Below are positions 25,331 to 36,000 of a DNA stretch of 64,000 nt, piece after piece (the first letter of the stretch is position 1; each line of letters opens with the position of its first letter). The position numbers were made by a program, and so were the translations under genes. The notes beneath the pieces are model-generated. The model was not told the DNA's origin, searched no databases, and worked only from the letters and a program-made list of their open reading frames with translations. Source of the DNA: Pisaster brevispinus (taxonomy: Eukaryota > Echinodermata > Asteroidea > Forcipulatida > Asteriidae); the NCBI GenBank assembly GCA_023634235.1, contig JAMKCF010000023.1, positions 1,587,001 to 1,651,000 on the forward strand, in the 5' to 3' direction.

Positions 25331-27052
25331 TTCTTTTGGGTCAGTTCCTGTTTTGCCTTATTTTTTTATTTCATTTGTTATATAAATGTCATTACTGTAT
25401 TATTTCTTATTGAACAAAGTCAAATAATTACTGATCATTCTTAAGACACAGTGAATGGAAAGATCTGATGCTTGGGTGATCCTCGTAAAGGCAAACGTAT
25501 TTCGAACAAAAACAAGTTTGTTTACAATAACTAGGTATCTTGCGGCTCCTGAGTCACTGGAAATTTAAATCTAAATTGATTGTAAATCATGTTTATAATG
25601 TAGTTCTTATAATTTCATTAGAAACAATCAATATCGACACAAGAAACCCTTTTTGCGTTTTGGAAATGCAGCAATTTTCATCGTTGTGTTCGGTTTAAAA
25701 GCCCTTACTTGTTGGTGACCAGACGACCTTGGGCTTATTTAAGCGGTTTTATCCTTGGTTTCCCGGTTGCAGGCCTATGTCCCAGACCTGGATGGTACAT
25801 GTGGAAACTGTTGTTGTGTTGCAATTTTAGGACTACACACATTCCGATCGAGCGGGGATCCTGATGGTGTTCATGATGCAAGGCAGTGTGATTTTTTACT
25901 CCCGACGGCCCACTCGGATATAGGCCATTTATTAACAAAATAGGGCCGTTTTCGTCAGACAATAACAATGGACCTATATAAATACATTTTGTAAACATTT
26001 TGTGCTTTCAATTTGTGTATTTTATCAGTGATTATTCATGCTGACAAAACAACACGGCTGTTTTCGTTCAAAGCAACGAACGAAGCAATGTAACATGGAA
26101 TGTGCTCTAGTAGCCTACTATTGTAGCTTTTAATTATGCCCTTAATCATTAAAATTTCAAACGAATATGGGAATAAAATATTGTACTTTTTGTAGGCCTA
26201 AAAGTGGCTTTGTAAAAAGTAGTTAAAGAGTGGTCATAGAAGAAACACCGTTGTAATAAGAAATAATCATCGAAAGTGATGAACGGGCGTACAACATTGG
26301 TATAGGCCAACCATGGAGGAAGAAAATTAGACAACCTGGCTTTCCGACCCATTTGAAACTCGAAACAACTATTATAAAACTTGCGATCCTTAATTATCTA
26401 CGTGTCAAAACTGCGGCCGGTGAAGTGTCAGAGAAAGGCCACAGCTAGCTGTGTCATGCCATAGAGTTTCCTAGCTCTATGGTCATGCTACGATCGTATC
26501 AAGAATGGAGGGGATCAGAATAGCAGCAATACTCGGCCCAGAAACCCTGAAAACAAATGACCCCAAAAGTTTTGTTTGACACGGACGAAAAAAAAATAAT
26601 AATTTGCTTGCAGAATAACATTTATATTAATCAATGACACATTGGGTTTTTTAAGGAACGGAGCGCTTTTCCATTATATTTATAGACACTTGTTTTTATT
26701 TTAGAAGAAATAAATGAGACAACAAAAACACCAGGGCAAACCACCTCAGGGCTATAGCAAATGGTTTTGTTTTCACTTCAAACAGTAACTTGTCATACTT
26801 AACCTGGCAGGGAAGATATCGGTTACGTGCTACGGGGTAACTAAACAAAAGGAACAATAACACTTTGACGCAGAGGGGAGAACAACAGACACATTCTAGT
26901 TATATGTTTGCCACAGTTTTTTATTAACAAAAGGAACACTTATTGCAAAAAGCAGGATATAAACGACACGGAAACTAATGAGAAAAAAAAACACATGTAA
27001 AAAAACTACACCCCCCGTAAAGGGGATAGTGTTATTTTTGTTTTTTATATGG
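25331..27052. other. Interior of CACTA element, no exon seen
   Basis: Nothing coding was recognised. A minus-strand AATAAA at 26920-26925 lies about 130 bp beyond the possible stop codon at 27053 and could end a long transcript of the divergent gene. A 7-bp inverted repeat CATAGAG/CTCTATG occurs near 26,460-26,482. Confidence 0.4.
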
Positions 27053-27964
27053 TTACATGTAACGGGCGTTTTTCGTTCTGCGTCTCGTTCCTCCTACGGG
27101 TGTAAACGCCTTTGACGCCACCGCATCTCCTATCTGGTAGCCTTTCCAGCCTTTCCTATAAAACAAATGAATAAAAGAAACCCATTGTTACAAGATGTAA
27201 GGCTTAGCATGGTAGTGTAACGCAGGAATTTAATGTGTGCAGGGAATTGATGTCGTCCTCAGCTTTCCTGGTTAACTATATAAACTGTAACTGTTCGGGT
27301 GAACGTGTACCGGAGCAGAGGGCGAGTGTAGACGTCAATGAATAAATGGTGGTACAACAAACAAACGTTTCGGCCAAACTTCAATAATAATTTATTTGAC
27401 AGATAAAACGATTGCAAATACACAGGTACAACAAATCTAGCTGGTAGATATATGAGAGGCGAGTCTCTGGAGCCAGTCGGAGCACTCAAGAATGAGAGTC
27501 CGAATAAGAACACTTTAAAACGAGAATTTGGGGGATGTTATATAGGGTTTCTGGAGGTGGGGTGTATCTAGATTTAGCAATGATGTCACAGTATGTTCAT
27601 GCATTTATTGTTTCAGCTTGCACTCAAAACACTATGCATTGAATCTCAACTAATTTCAAGCTTTATCTCAAAAACCCAGTCTTCATTGACATGGTGCTCA
27701 TTGATTAGACCAAAAACATAATATGTGTGTAAATCCTTGAGCATGGGTATCCCAACACTTCAGACAGTCGGTGGTTGTTTGAATTGGTGGGGTTTCGAAA
27801 ACCAGCAGAAACCTTACTTCGAAGTGGTCTTCTCCCCTTCCGTCACCTCCCCTTGCGTTTCCTCCCCGCTGGTCTCCTCCCCTTTTGATTCATCCCCGCT
27901 GGTCTCCTCCCCTCTTGTCTTCTTCCTTTGGGTAGCGGTTGTCTTAGGCGTTGTTTTCTTGTTG
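27053..27964 (-). CDS. Possible alternative 3' exons of the divergent small gene
   Basis: Two minus-strand segments look coding and join in frame. The first, 27818-27964, is entered in phase 2 after an AG at 27965-27966 and encodes NKKTTPKTTATQRKKTRG followed by three GEETSGEE-like repeats. Its GTAAGG donor leaves two bases that the next acceptor (27156-27157, TTTTATAG) completes. The second, 27053-27155, encodes KGWKGYQIGDAVASKAF and a basic tail ending RYM-stop. Phase 2 also fits the end of the exon at 29677-29760, giving a 237-aa variant. A minus-strand AATAAA follows at 26920. Alternatively the first segment ends at the TAA at 27814. The acceptor of the first segment is weak, so this is a hypothesis. 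Confidence 0.45.
27260..27545. repeat. Dispersed repeat, copy 1 (partner at 28,925)
   Basis: Shares ordered words with 28925-29200: GGTTAACTA, GTGCCGGAGCAG or GTACCGGAGCAG, GAGTGTAGAC, ATCTAGCTGGTAGATAT versus ATCTAGCTCGTAGATAT, GAGAGGCGAGTCTCT versus GAGAGGCAAGTCTCT, then GAGAGTCCGAATAAGAACAC versus GAGAGTCGGAACAAGAACAC. Both copies have the same orientation about 1.66 kb apart. They could be diverged long terminal repeats around a short insert or two copies of one repeat; no TG..CA ends were fixed. Confidence 0.6.
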
Positions 27965-28924
27965 CTGTTTTTTCCACAAAAAATTAATTGATTTATTGAC
28001 TTAAAAACAATTCACTAAAATAATAAATACAATTCACATCAGTACATTACGCCCAATCTATAATATTGACTAATCAAAGATCTAGGGCTCTATCACCGTT
28101 TGTTTTTTTGTTCATCTTAATCATTAGAACATTTTACTTGAGGTATTTGAAAATGATTGCTTTGATACAACACACAGTTCTCAAAACAAATGCAGGTAAC
28201 TAATACAAGAGTGTAACCGCTAGGAATTTCTCATTTGAGAAAAGAACTGAATGTTATAATTATCATCAGACGTGCAATAATTATAATCTCAAAAACGCTT
28301 TTGATTAAAGGGTGTGCACAACATTGGTAAGATTGAAAATATAAATGTTCACAGATTTGGACTTAACTTACATGGTATAAAAATGGTCAAGGTGGAAAAC
28401 TTCCCTTGTCTTTTTGCTTGAAATTAATATAAAAAAAAATTTTTTTTAATGAGTACAAAGAATAGTCTTTATCTTGCAGGATAAAATCCGACGTTTAAAA
28501 AGTGAAAACATATAACGGGGTTTTCACTGTTTTCTCACGACTCCGAAGTCCGATCGAACTTAAACGTCAAGTGTGGATACAGGTCTTTGGCAATTACCAT
28601 TGTTGTAAACACCCTTTAAAACGTGAATTGACATTGATTGTTTCGTGTGCTAGGTTTTTGGCAAAGGTTTATTTCTCTCTTCCTGTCGGGAAAGCGAGAC
28701 AGAACACAGGTATGTGTGAGTGAACAAAGAAGATTGGAAACGAGAGAGATTAAACGAAAGTACAGAGACATGAATAAGACTGTGAATGTGCAAAAAAAAA
28801 AAAAAAATTGGTGGAAAGACTTGGTTTGGAAAGTGAATCAGCCGAAGCTGACCCCAAAAATGGATTTCCTAGACTACTGTAGGCCTAACGCATGAAATAA
28901 TTGAGTTTCTCGACAGTTTACTCA

Positions 28925-29200
28925 ACTTCCATGGTTAACTAAACTGGACGGGATAAGCCTGTGCCGGAGCAGTAGAGGGGAGTGTAGACATTGATAGAAC
29001 TCAGAAATATACAAAGGAACAAGCGTATATTCCAAAACTGATTTGTGTTTATATTAAATCTAGCTCGTAGATATTTGAGAGGCAAGTCTCTGATGGGTTG
29101 AGCCACTGAGGCAGAACAGCAAGTCGAATCGACATTCAATTATAGTAATGAGAGTCGGAACAAGAACACCCTGGAAGGAGGATTTTGGGGATTTAATTGG
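28925..29200. repeat. Dispersed repeat, copy 2 (partner at 27,260)
   Basis: Same family and orientation as 27260-27545, with several small indels. It lies between the possible alternative 3' exons and the main terminal exon of the divergent gene, hence in a possible intron. Confidence 0.6.
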
Positions 29201-29389
29201 ATGAAGTAATGGTCAGCAGGGGAGTAATGGTCAGTGTACTGGGGGACCTTGAGGTCATAGCCTAGGAATGTGTGTGGTGTGTTTTACCATAGAGAAAGAA
29301 CAGAGAACAAGAAATGGTAGTGAGCTTTGAAGTGAAATGGACCACCTGTTGACATGTTATGGTTATAGGAAATAGGGGGAATGGTGAAT

Positions 29390-29974
29390 TTAGTGGGAAA
29401 TAAGCCTTCCGATTTGCAAGCTATGTGCAGTTTCTGGGACCACCTCTTCGGGTTCATCTACTTCTGATTGTTGAACCCTGCAGTTGGGAATTGCAATTTG
29501 AAATGTGTGTGATGTGGGAAATCTCATTTTACTCTGTTGCCTAATACTTTCACTTTGTCCCTTAAAGGAGTAAGATTGGCATGAAAGAAAAATCGGATGA
29601 AAAACACAGGTTAACGAAGTCAAGCGTTTTATATTTTAAGAAACATGTAAAATGTACCTTACTAATTAACTCCTACCTTGGTATGGTTTCCTGTTCGGAT
29701 AGTACATCTATCCCACTGATGTCGCCAAAATTATCAAAATCACCTTCATCAGTGATTGGCCTTGAAATAAACCAAACACAATTTATATATCAAAATTGTT
29801 CTATGAAACACACCATCAATAATCAACGTTGTTGTGGTATCATTATGAGAATGATACCTATAAACAAAAACACTTGACTGGATTTTCGCTGAAGGCATTA
29901 GTGGTTTTGTGTAAATTTGTAATGTTTTTTTATTCATTTTAATTTTTATTTCTACATTTTAAATTTTATTGTAT

Positions 29975-30061
<87 letters not shown>

Positions 30062-32114
30062 TATTTTTTGCGGGGGGGGGAGTGGGCAAAGTTTGCGTGT
30101 AGTTACATGACTAATTGCCATGACTAATCGTCATTTTCCAATCAGTTTATTTTTTCAAAATGAATGTCTCGCTCAAAATGTCGTGACTATACAAATAGCT
30201 TCTGATAGCCTGGGAGGGGGTGATTAAACCATTATCCCCCATCCACAATAAATAAGGGAGGGGAGAAGAACAATGATAATAACAACAACAAATAAATAAT
30301 AACTAAATAAATAAAATAAATAAACAAACAAACAAACAATTAAATAAAACAATAAATAAATAAACAATATGAAAATCATGTAAATCAAATCGTTGGAAGT
30401 ATCACATATAGAAGGATCTGCATATTCCCTATTCGTTACTGTTTAAAATAAACTAAAGTTTACCTGGACTCTTCATTATGTAATAACTGTAAGCTTTATT
30501 GTGGGTCAACACAAGGATTATAATAACACGTATGTGGTTTGCGAAAGAAAAGCAAGGGTGCATATTACACCGTTGGCAGCGAATGTGGGTGTCTATGCCT
30601 AAGTTTAACAGTTATAAATAGTTGGAGTAAAACAAGATGGCAGTGGTAAAACATTTACACGCACCTTTCGTGTTGTAGGTTAGCTTCTTTACGTCTGCAG
30701 TAAAACAAAACAAAAGGGGGATGAGTAATGAACACAAAAATAAATACATCAAACAAATTTAAGACAAACTTGATCAATTTTGTTTCTGCCTCTTTTCCTC
30801 TTATTAAAATGCGCTTATTAATTTTCATGTAAATTTAGTTTGTGTCACTGTCAACACGTCACGATTAATGTAATTGTATATGTATCTCTTAAAACAATTC
30901 ATAAAAAGTACATTGATTAATAATAATAATGACAATAATAATAAAGCATTTATTGCACCTTATGCAAGGCCTCAAAGCGCTTCACAAAAATACATAAGTC
31001 AGCAACTATAATACAGAAAGAAAACACGGGAGGGGTGGGCTGGGCTTTACCTCTTTCGGTTTTGGTATGTCCGCATATTGCTGACGGACTCGCCGATGTC
31101 CTGTCGGACACGTGCTCTTGTTTCGAGGTCATTTTTCATTTTCGGCAAGCTTGCCATGACGCAGTCTACCGCAGTATGTATCTTTGGGTCACGCTTGCCC
31201 TGGACCCCCGTAATCGCCACTGCCTCTCGAATAGCAAGCTAGAAGTCACGTGAGAAATGAAAAAGAAAAATGTATCTTGAATACAATGTTAACAAATTCC
31301 TGAAGTAAATGTATTGTTTCTACCCCTTTGATGTTTCACGTTCTGTCTGCAGACAAGCTACGGTTGTGGTTTACATAAAATATACGTGCCTTTGTCTGAA
31401 TAAACTCCATTTTTTGCAGTCTACAAAATCAATAAAAACCAACTCCCTTTTTTTAGAAATTATTAATACAAAATAACAAATGAATGTATTAATTTTACAA
31501 TTTTACAAAGAAATTGTATTGTATGGGTTAGGAACATAGGCATTAATTTTAATTTATTGTTTTATTCCAAAAGGAACATACCCCCATTACCCTGGGGAAG
31601 GGTTACATCAATATTTAAAATATACAAATTGCAGTTTACATCGTGACGGAGGAGTTAGCAAAAGCATCAACGTTTAGCTAACTATTTGGAGCATTAATTT
31701 CCTTTAACTTAATTTCCTTTAACTTAGCAGACATACAAATATACTATAATAACATTTGCTTGCATTGTATGGAGATGTCCTTGGTTTGCAAAAAGGTAAT
31801 CAATAATCATCCTTTTTTGTTTACATCATGATTTGAACTTGTTATGAATCATTGTCTATAACTTATCACCGACAACTGGGAGCTAATGGAAATCAAATTT
31901 GGGAATTTTGACGACCATTTAATTCTCCATGTTAAAACAAATTAATATTCACCTGATAAGACAATCGTCCGGGAGATGATTTTTTTCTTTTCTTCTTGTC
32001 ATGAGGAGACGGTACATTTGAGCTAGGGGGAGGGGCCGCACTTGTTCCCTGTTGATGTTCGATGCTGTTAGCAAAGTCATTCAAGACTCTCATCGCAGAT
32101 ACTACAACCTCCAT
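29390..32114 (-). CDS. Unrecognised small basic/acidic protein, divergent partner of the transposase
   Basis: Five exons on the minus strand join without frame error: 31953-32114 (ATG at 32114, good context AAAATGG), 31051-31238, 30665-30694 (a 30-nt microexon), 29677-29760 and 29390-29477 ending in TAA. All introns are GT-AG. The product is 183 aa. Residues about 39-50 are a strong nuclear localisation-type run (DKKKRKKSSPGR); the middle (exon 2) is helical and charged with IREAVAITGVQGKRDPK and a LETRARVRQDIGE segment; the C-terminus is acidic (DEGDFDNFGDISGID, EVDEPEEVVPE). No family was recognised. It is transcribed away from the transposase gene and lies within the same CACTA ends, so a DNA-binding helper like TNPA of En/Spm is a reasonable but unproved guess. 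Confidence 0.75.
29973..30062. repeat. (ATTT)n microsatellite
   Basis: About 22 uninterrupted ATTT units within the intron between exons 3 and 4 of the divergent gene. AAAT/AAAC-rich simple sequence also occurs at about 30,290-30,365. Confidence 0.95.
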
Positions 32115-33024
32115 TTTGGCTTAATATACGTCCGAAGTTTCGTTGGCGAACTTAAAACAGGCTTAAAGCAACCGAGACCACCTCAGTGGAACGCTTTCCC
32201 ATTATGTAATTCCCATTATGTAACAGCGCTCGTCACGTACATTCTGTTGCTGCAGAAATACCTGCCGCTCTCTATCCTAATAGGCCCGATATGATCATGA
32301 ACAGTGCCCAAACGACTTGCTGTAGAATTAATACTTGCAGCTCTCTAAATTTTACAATTCTGTTTTGATATTAATAAAATGTTGATATTTCACAGTAAAC
32401 AATATAAAATAAATATGAACTATTTGAGAGTAAACGAAATTAACAATTGCACAGCAAAAGGTTTTCTGCATGCACTCGATGTGCACGAGTAGAATACATG
32501 CTGTAATATTACCGGGAACACTTATATAATAAATATTGTCAATAATTATTTGTGATGGAAGTGTTTCTGTATTATCGGCAGGCCATCTTACATTTTACAG
32601 GCACTTCGTTGTTCTTATTCAATACAATGGACCTGTGTGTAAAGATAAATGTGTGGGGCTTTCTCAACCATAGTACATTCCTAACCAATGACAGAATTGA
32701 GAGCCTGATGAAGGAGATGTGACCAAATTTGGGTCAAACTTCTTCACTCATTTGCTTAGTCCAACCCCTTTTCTTGACCCATCCAAACATATTTCAGTAT
32801 TCAAAAAATATGCAAGCTTCCCATTGATGAAGTGTGAAACAACCCCTTATATGGGAGAAATCATCTTGCCTTATGTAGTCTCAAGTCTCAACGCGTATAT
32901 CTAGTCTCTAGTCTCAACGCGTATATATATTCCTGTTGACAGCATTGTCTCCAATTCGGTATCCGTCGTCTCCAATTCGGTATCAGTCGCTTTACTTTTT
33001 CCACGTGAACCTAAGCACGCAGCA
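32115..33024. promoter_or_regulatory. Bidirectional promoter region between the two CACTA-element genes
   Basis: The two start codons face away from each other with 910 bp between them. Near the transposase start are paired direct repeats: GTCTCAACGCGTATAT at 32885-32900 and 32911-32926, and GTCTCCAATTCGGTATC at 32947-32963 and 32968-32984. A TATATATAT run (32922-32930) sits about 95 bp before the ATG at 33025. CCCATTATGTAA is doubled near 32,200. The repeats could be regulatory binding sites; this is inferred from position only. Confidence 0.5.
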
Positions 33025-36000
33025 ATGGATAAAAAAGTTTTGTGCCGTTGCCCAAAGTGTACGATTCAAGGGGGGAAATTTGTGTCCCCAAAGACTGTGG
33101 TACTTCACACGAGAGAAAATTCAAAACTTCAGCAGAAGACCAATCGCGACATGGCTGGGTTTTGTGAAACGGCCAAACCAAATCCGATGAAGGAAGGCTT
33201 CGACAAGGCATCAACACGGCCATTATATGCAGGGAGCAGCATCAGTGTTCTCCAAGCTGTAACGATGCTTCTATCAATCCAAGGGCTGTTTCCTGGGGTA
33301 AGACTTAGATGTTTAAAACATCATTTAATGATCTCAGAATGTTATTGTAATGTTATTAGTTGGGAACCATAATTTTTATAACAACGAACAATTACATGTT
33401 TTAAACTTAATAGCATATCGTAGCTTAAATAATCGTTGGCTCGATCTATCGGGCATTCTTTTTGCGAAATCGGCATTTAGTTTATAGCAGAAAAAGTTTC
33501 TTTAAACCATATCTACCAAAATTGTTATTTTTGCAAAATGGGCATTAGCAAAAGATAACGTATGTATACGTCATGCAAACCAAACATTTGTATATTTCTT
33601 TGTTTCTTTATTGAGTGGCTTCACTAAGGGAAACATTATCGTTAGGCCTGTAGGCTATCCCACTGCGTGCATTTCTTCACAGAATCTGAAATGTCCGTTT
33701 ATAATTCATTCTTATAGTTTGGTCATTCGAAGCAATTTTCTTAACCTTGCTGCCAACTGCAGACTTATTGAAAGATTTTACTTTCTCTTTCTGAATAATT
33801 ATAACTCTTATTTGACTAACTGACTTTTAGTACAATATTATAGGCTATTGTACTATGCGTGCATTCATTGATCTTATAATATACCACCAATGGCCCAACT
33901 TTTGTTAGATCTCTCTCTGTGCTAATCTAAATCATCAAGAAGGTACAAGATAATTTGTGTTTTAGGTATAGGCCCTAATATATAATGTTTTATATACAGA
34001 CTGTTTAGAGGATGCCTCTGATGAAGGAGATGTTTGGATTGAAAGCTAAGGCAATGTCCCCTATAGTAGTTTTTCAGTAGGGGAGATGGCCTTAGCTTTC
34101 GATCCAAAACTATAGTAGGGGAGATGGCCTTAGCTTTCGATCCAAACCGGACCTTTGTTAAGCATGCACAAACAAAAACGTATCCATGATTTATAGCCAA
34201 GCAAAGTTATTAATTTACAAACAATTGGGTTGCTAAGAACCAAATAGAGTAAAGTTGTAGTGAGGGCAAAAGTTAAAACTACTAGGGGAGGTGGCCTTTA
34301 CTTTCGATCAAAACCGGACGTTCGTCTTTTAATACATGTTTATACATCCCCTTTCTTTAGGTAAGCCAAAGGGCCACCAGCGAGATGCTTCGTGTTCTAC
34401 ATCACTTCATCTTACCGGCAGGGAATATTCTCCCAGACACATTCAAGGCTGCCAAAAAGATGGTCGATGTGTTTCTAATTCCGGTGAAAAGATTTGACGT
34501 GTGCCCACAAGATCATGTCATTTTTGACGGCCAACACAAAGACAAAACCCATTGCCCAGAATGCAATGAGCCAAGGTATACTTTGTATTTATTAAACTAT
34601 GAGTTTAAAGAGAACAAAATAAGACATTTTAAAGCACTCGATCAAACCCTTTGGTAAACACTATGCGCGCTATGTATCACCTTGTCCACCTGCCAACCGG
34701 TTTGCATAATCAATACAACTTGTGTTACCGGTACGCGATTTCTTTCTTCTCTTCTAATTTACATGAAATTAAAGCCAAGAAATTCGCCACTGGTAACCTT
34801 TCAGTTGAAATTTAAATATGTTTTTACAAGCCAAGTCACTTCACAGGCCCTTTGGCCTATAACGTATTTTACCTACTTGAAATACATCACAGTAAAGATA
34901 AGCATATAGGGACCTATATAAATGAAAGAGTACTGTTTATTTCATTATGGTATAAAAAAAATCCATTTTGTAGGTATAAAGATGGAACGATGGCGGCACA
35001 GAAGGCATTTAGCTATATACCGCTTATTCCTAGACTTCAAAGGTGGTATAAGGTTCCTAAGATAGCAAGTACTTTGAAGCAACACAAGTCAACTCCTGAG
35101 CAGCAGCTTGTAACTGACATCCATACATCTCCTGCTTGGAAGAAGATGTACAGAAATGGTGAGCTTGTTGCCTTTAATACTTGCAAGATTTGTTGTGCAT
35201 GTATAGTAACCAAATGGGATTTTATTCAATGAAAAGGGGAACATTAAAACGGCATGATGAGGTTTCTTTTCAAAAATGAACCTCAACGAGAGTCAACATT
35301 ATGTTTCAAATCGATTCCAGAGTCAATCAGACCTAAACAGACATTACTGTTGAAAGAATATAAGTTCATATCAAATTTTGTCTACCCCCAGAACGGTAGA
35401 AGTCAACAGGTGGCCCATGTACATGTACTTTCCCATATAAGTAAACACACCAATCAGCACATTCTTAGTTAATGACCCCAAGATCCACCAGTGTACTGAC
35501 CAGAAACACCCACTGTTGACTATGCAACTTTGTTCGAAGGAATCATTTTATTAATATTATGATACTTGTGTGTGATATAATTTCTACAGTAATATTCAAC
35601 ACCCCACCTCCACTCAACTATCAAGTACATCAAATCCAACAAAGTGTCTCCTTTACTTTAACAATGCTTTAACTGCTCACTTTTTGTTCCTTTTAATGTC
35701 TTGAGTTTTTGTGGCCCCATCCAAGACTTAGAACTAAATCTCATTATTATCTAATAGCGTTTTCTGCCATTTGTTAACTTTAAATCCCTTAGGCATACAT
35801 GTACAATGTACATTTCCCCAGCAGCAGTCTAGTAGCTTCAACATTTGACCACATGGTATCAATCTCCCTAATTGATTGACTACTTCTATACTATACCAAG
35901 GTCCACTTTATTACTTTTAACCCTTAGGCATACATGTACATTTCCCCAGCAACAGCAACATTTGACCACGTGGTGTCAATCCCCCTAATTGATTGACTAC

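Noticed and set aside
28502..28895. Plus-strand frames with Lys-rich tail as a separate gene
   Set aside because: The Lys run comes from an A tract, no recognised domain, and no connecting exons were found.
34015..34055. Hammerhead ribozyme (CTGATGA..GAAA)
   Set aside because: The bases between do not form a proper stem II and no cleavage-site helix pairs; the match is only the short core words. A similar CTGATGAAG word at 32,706 lacks the GAAA.
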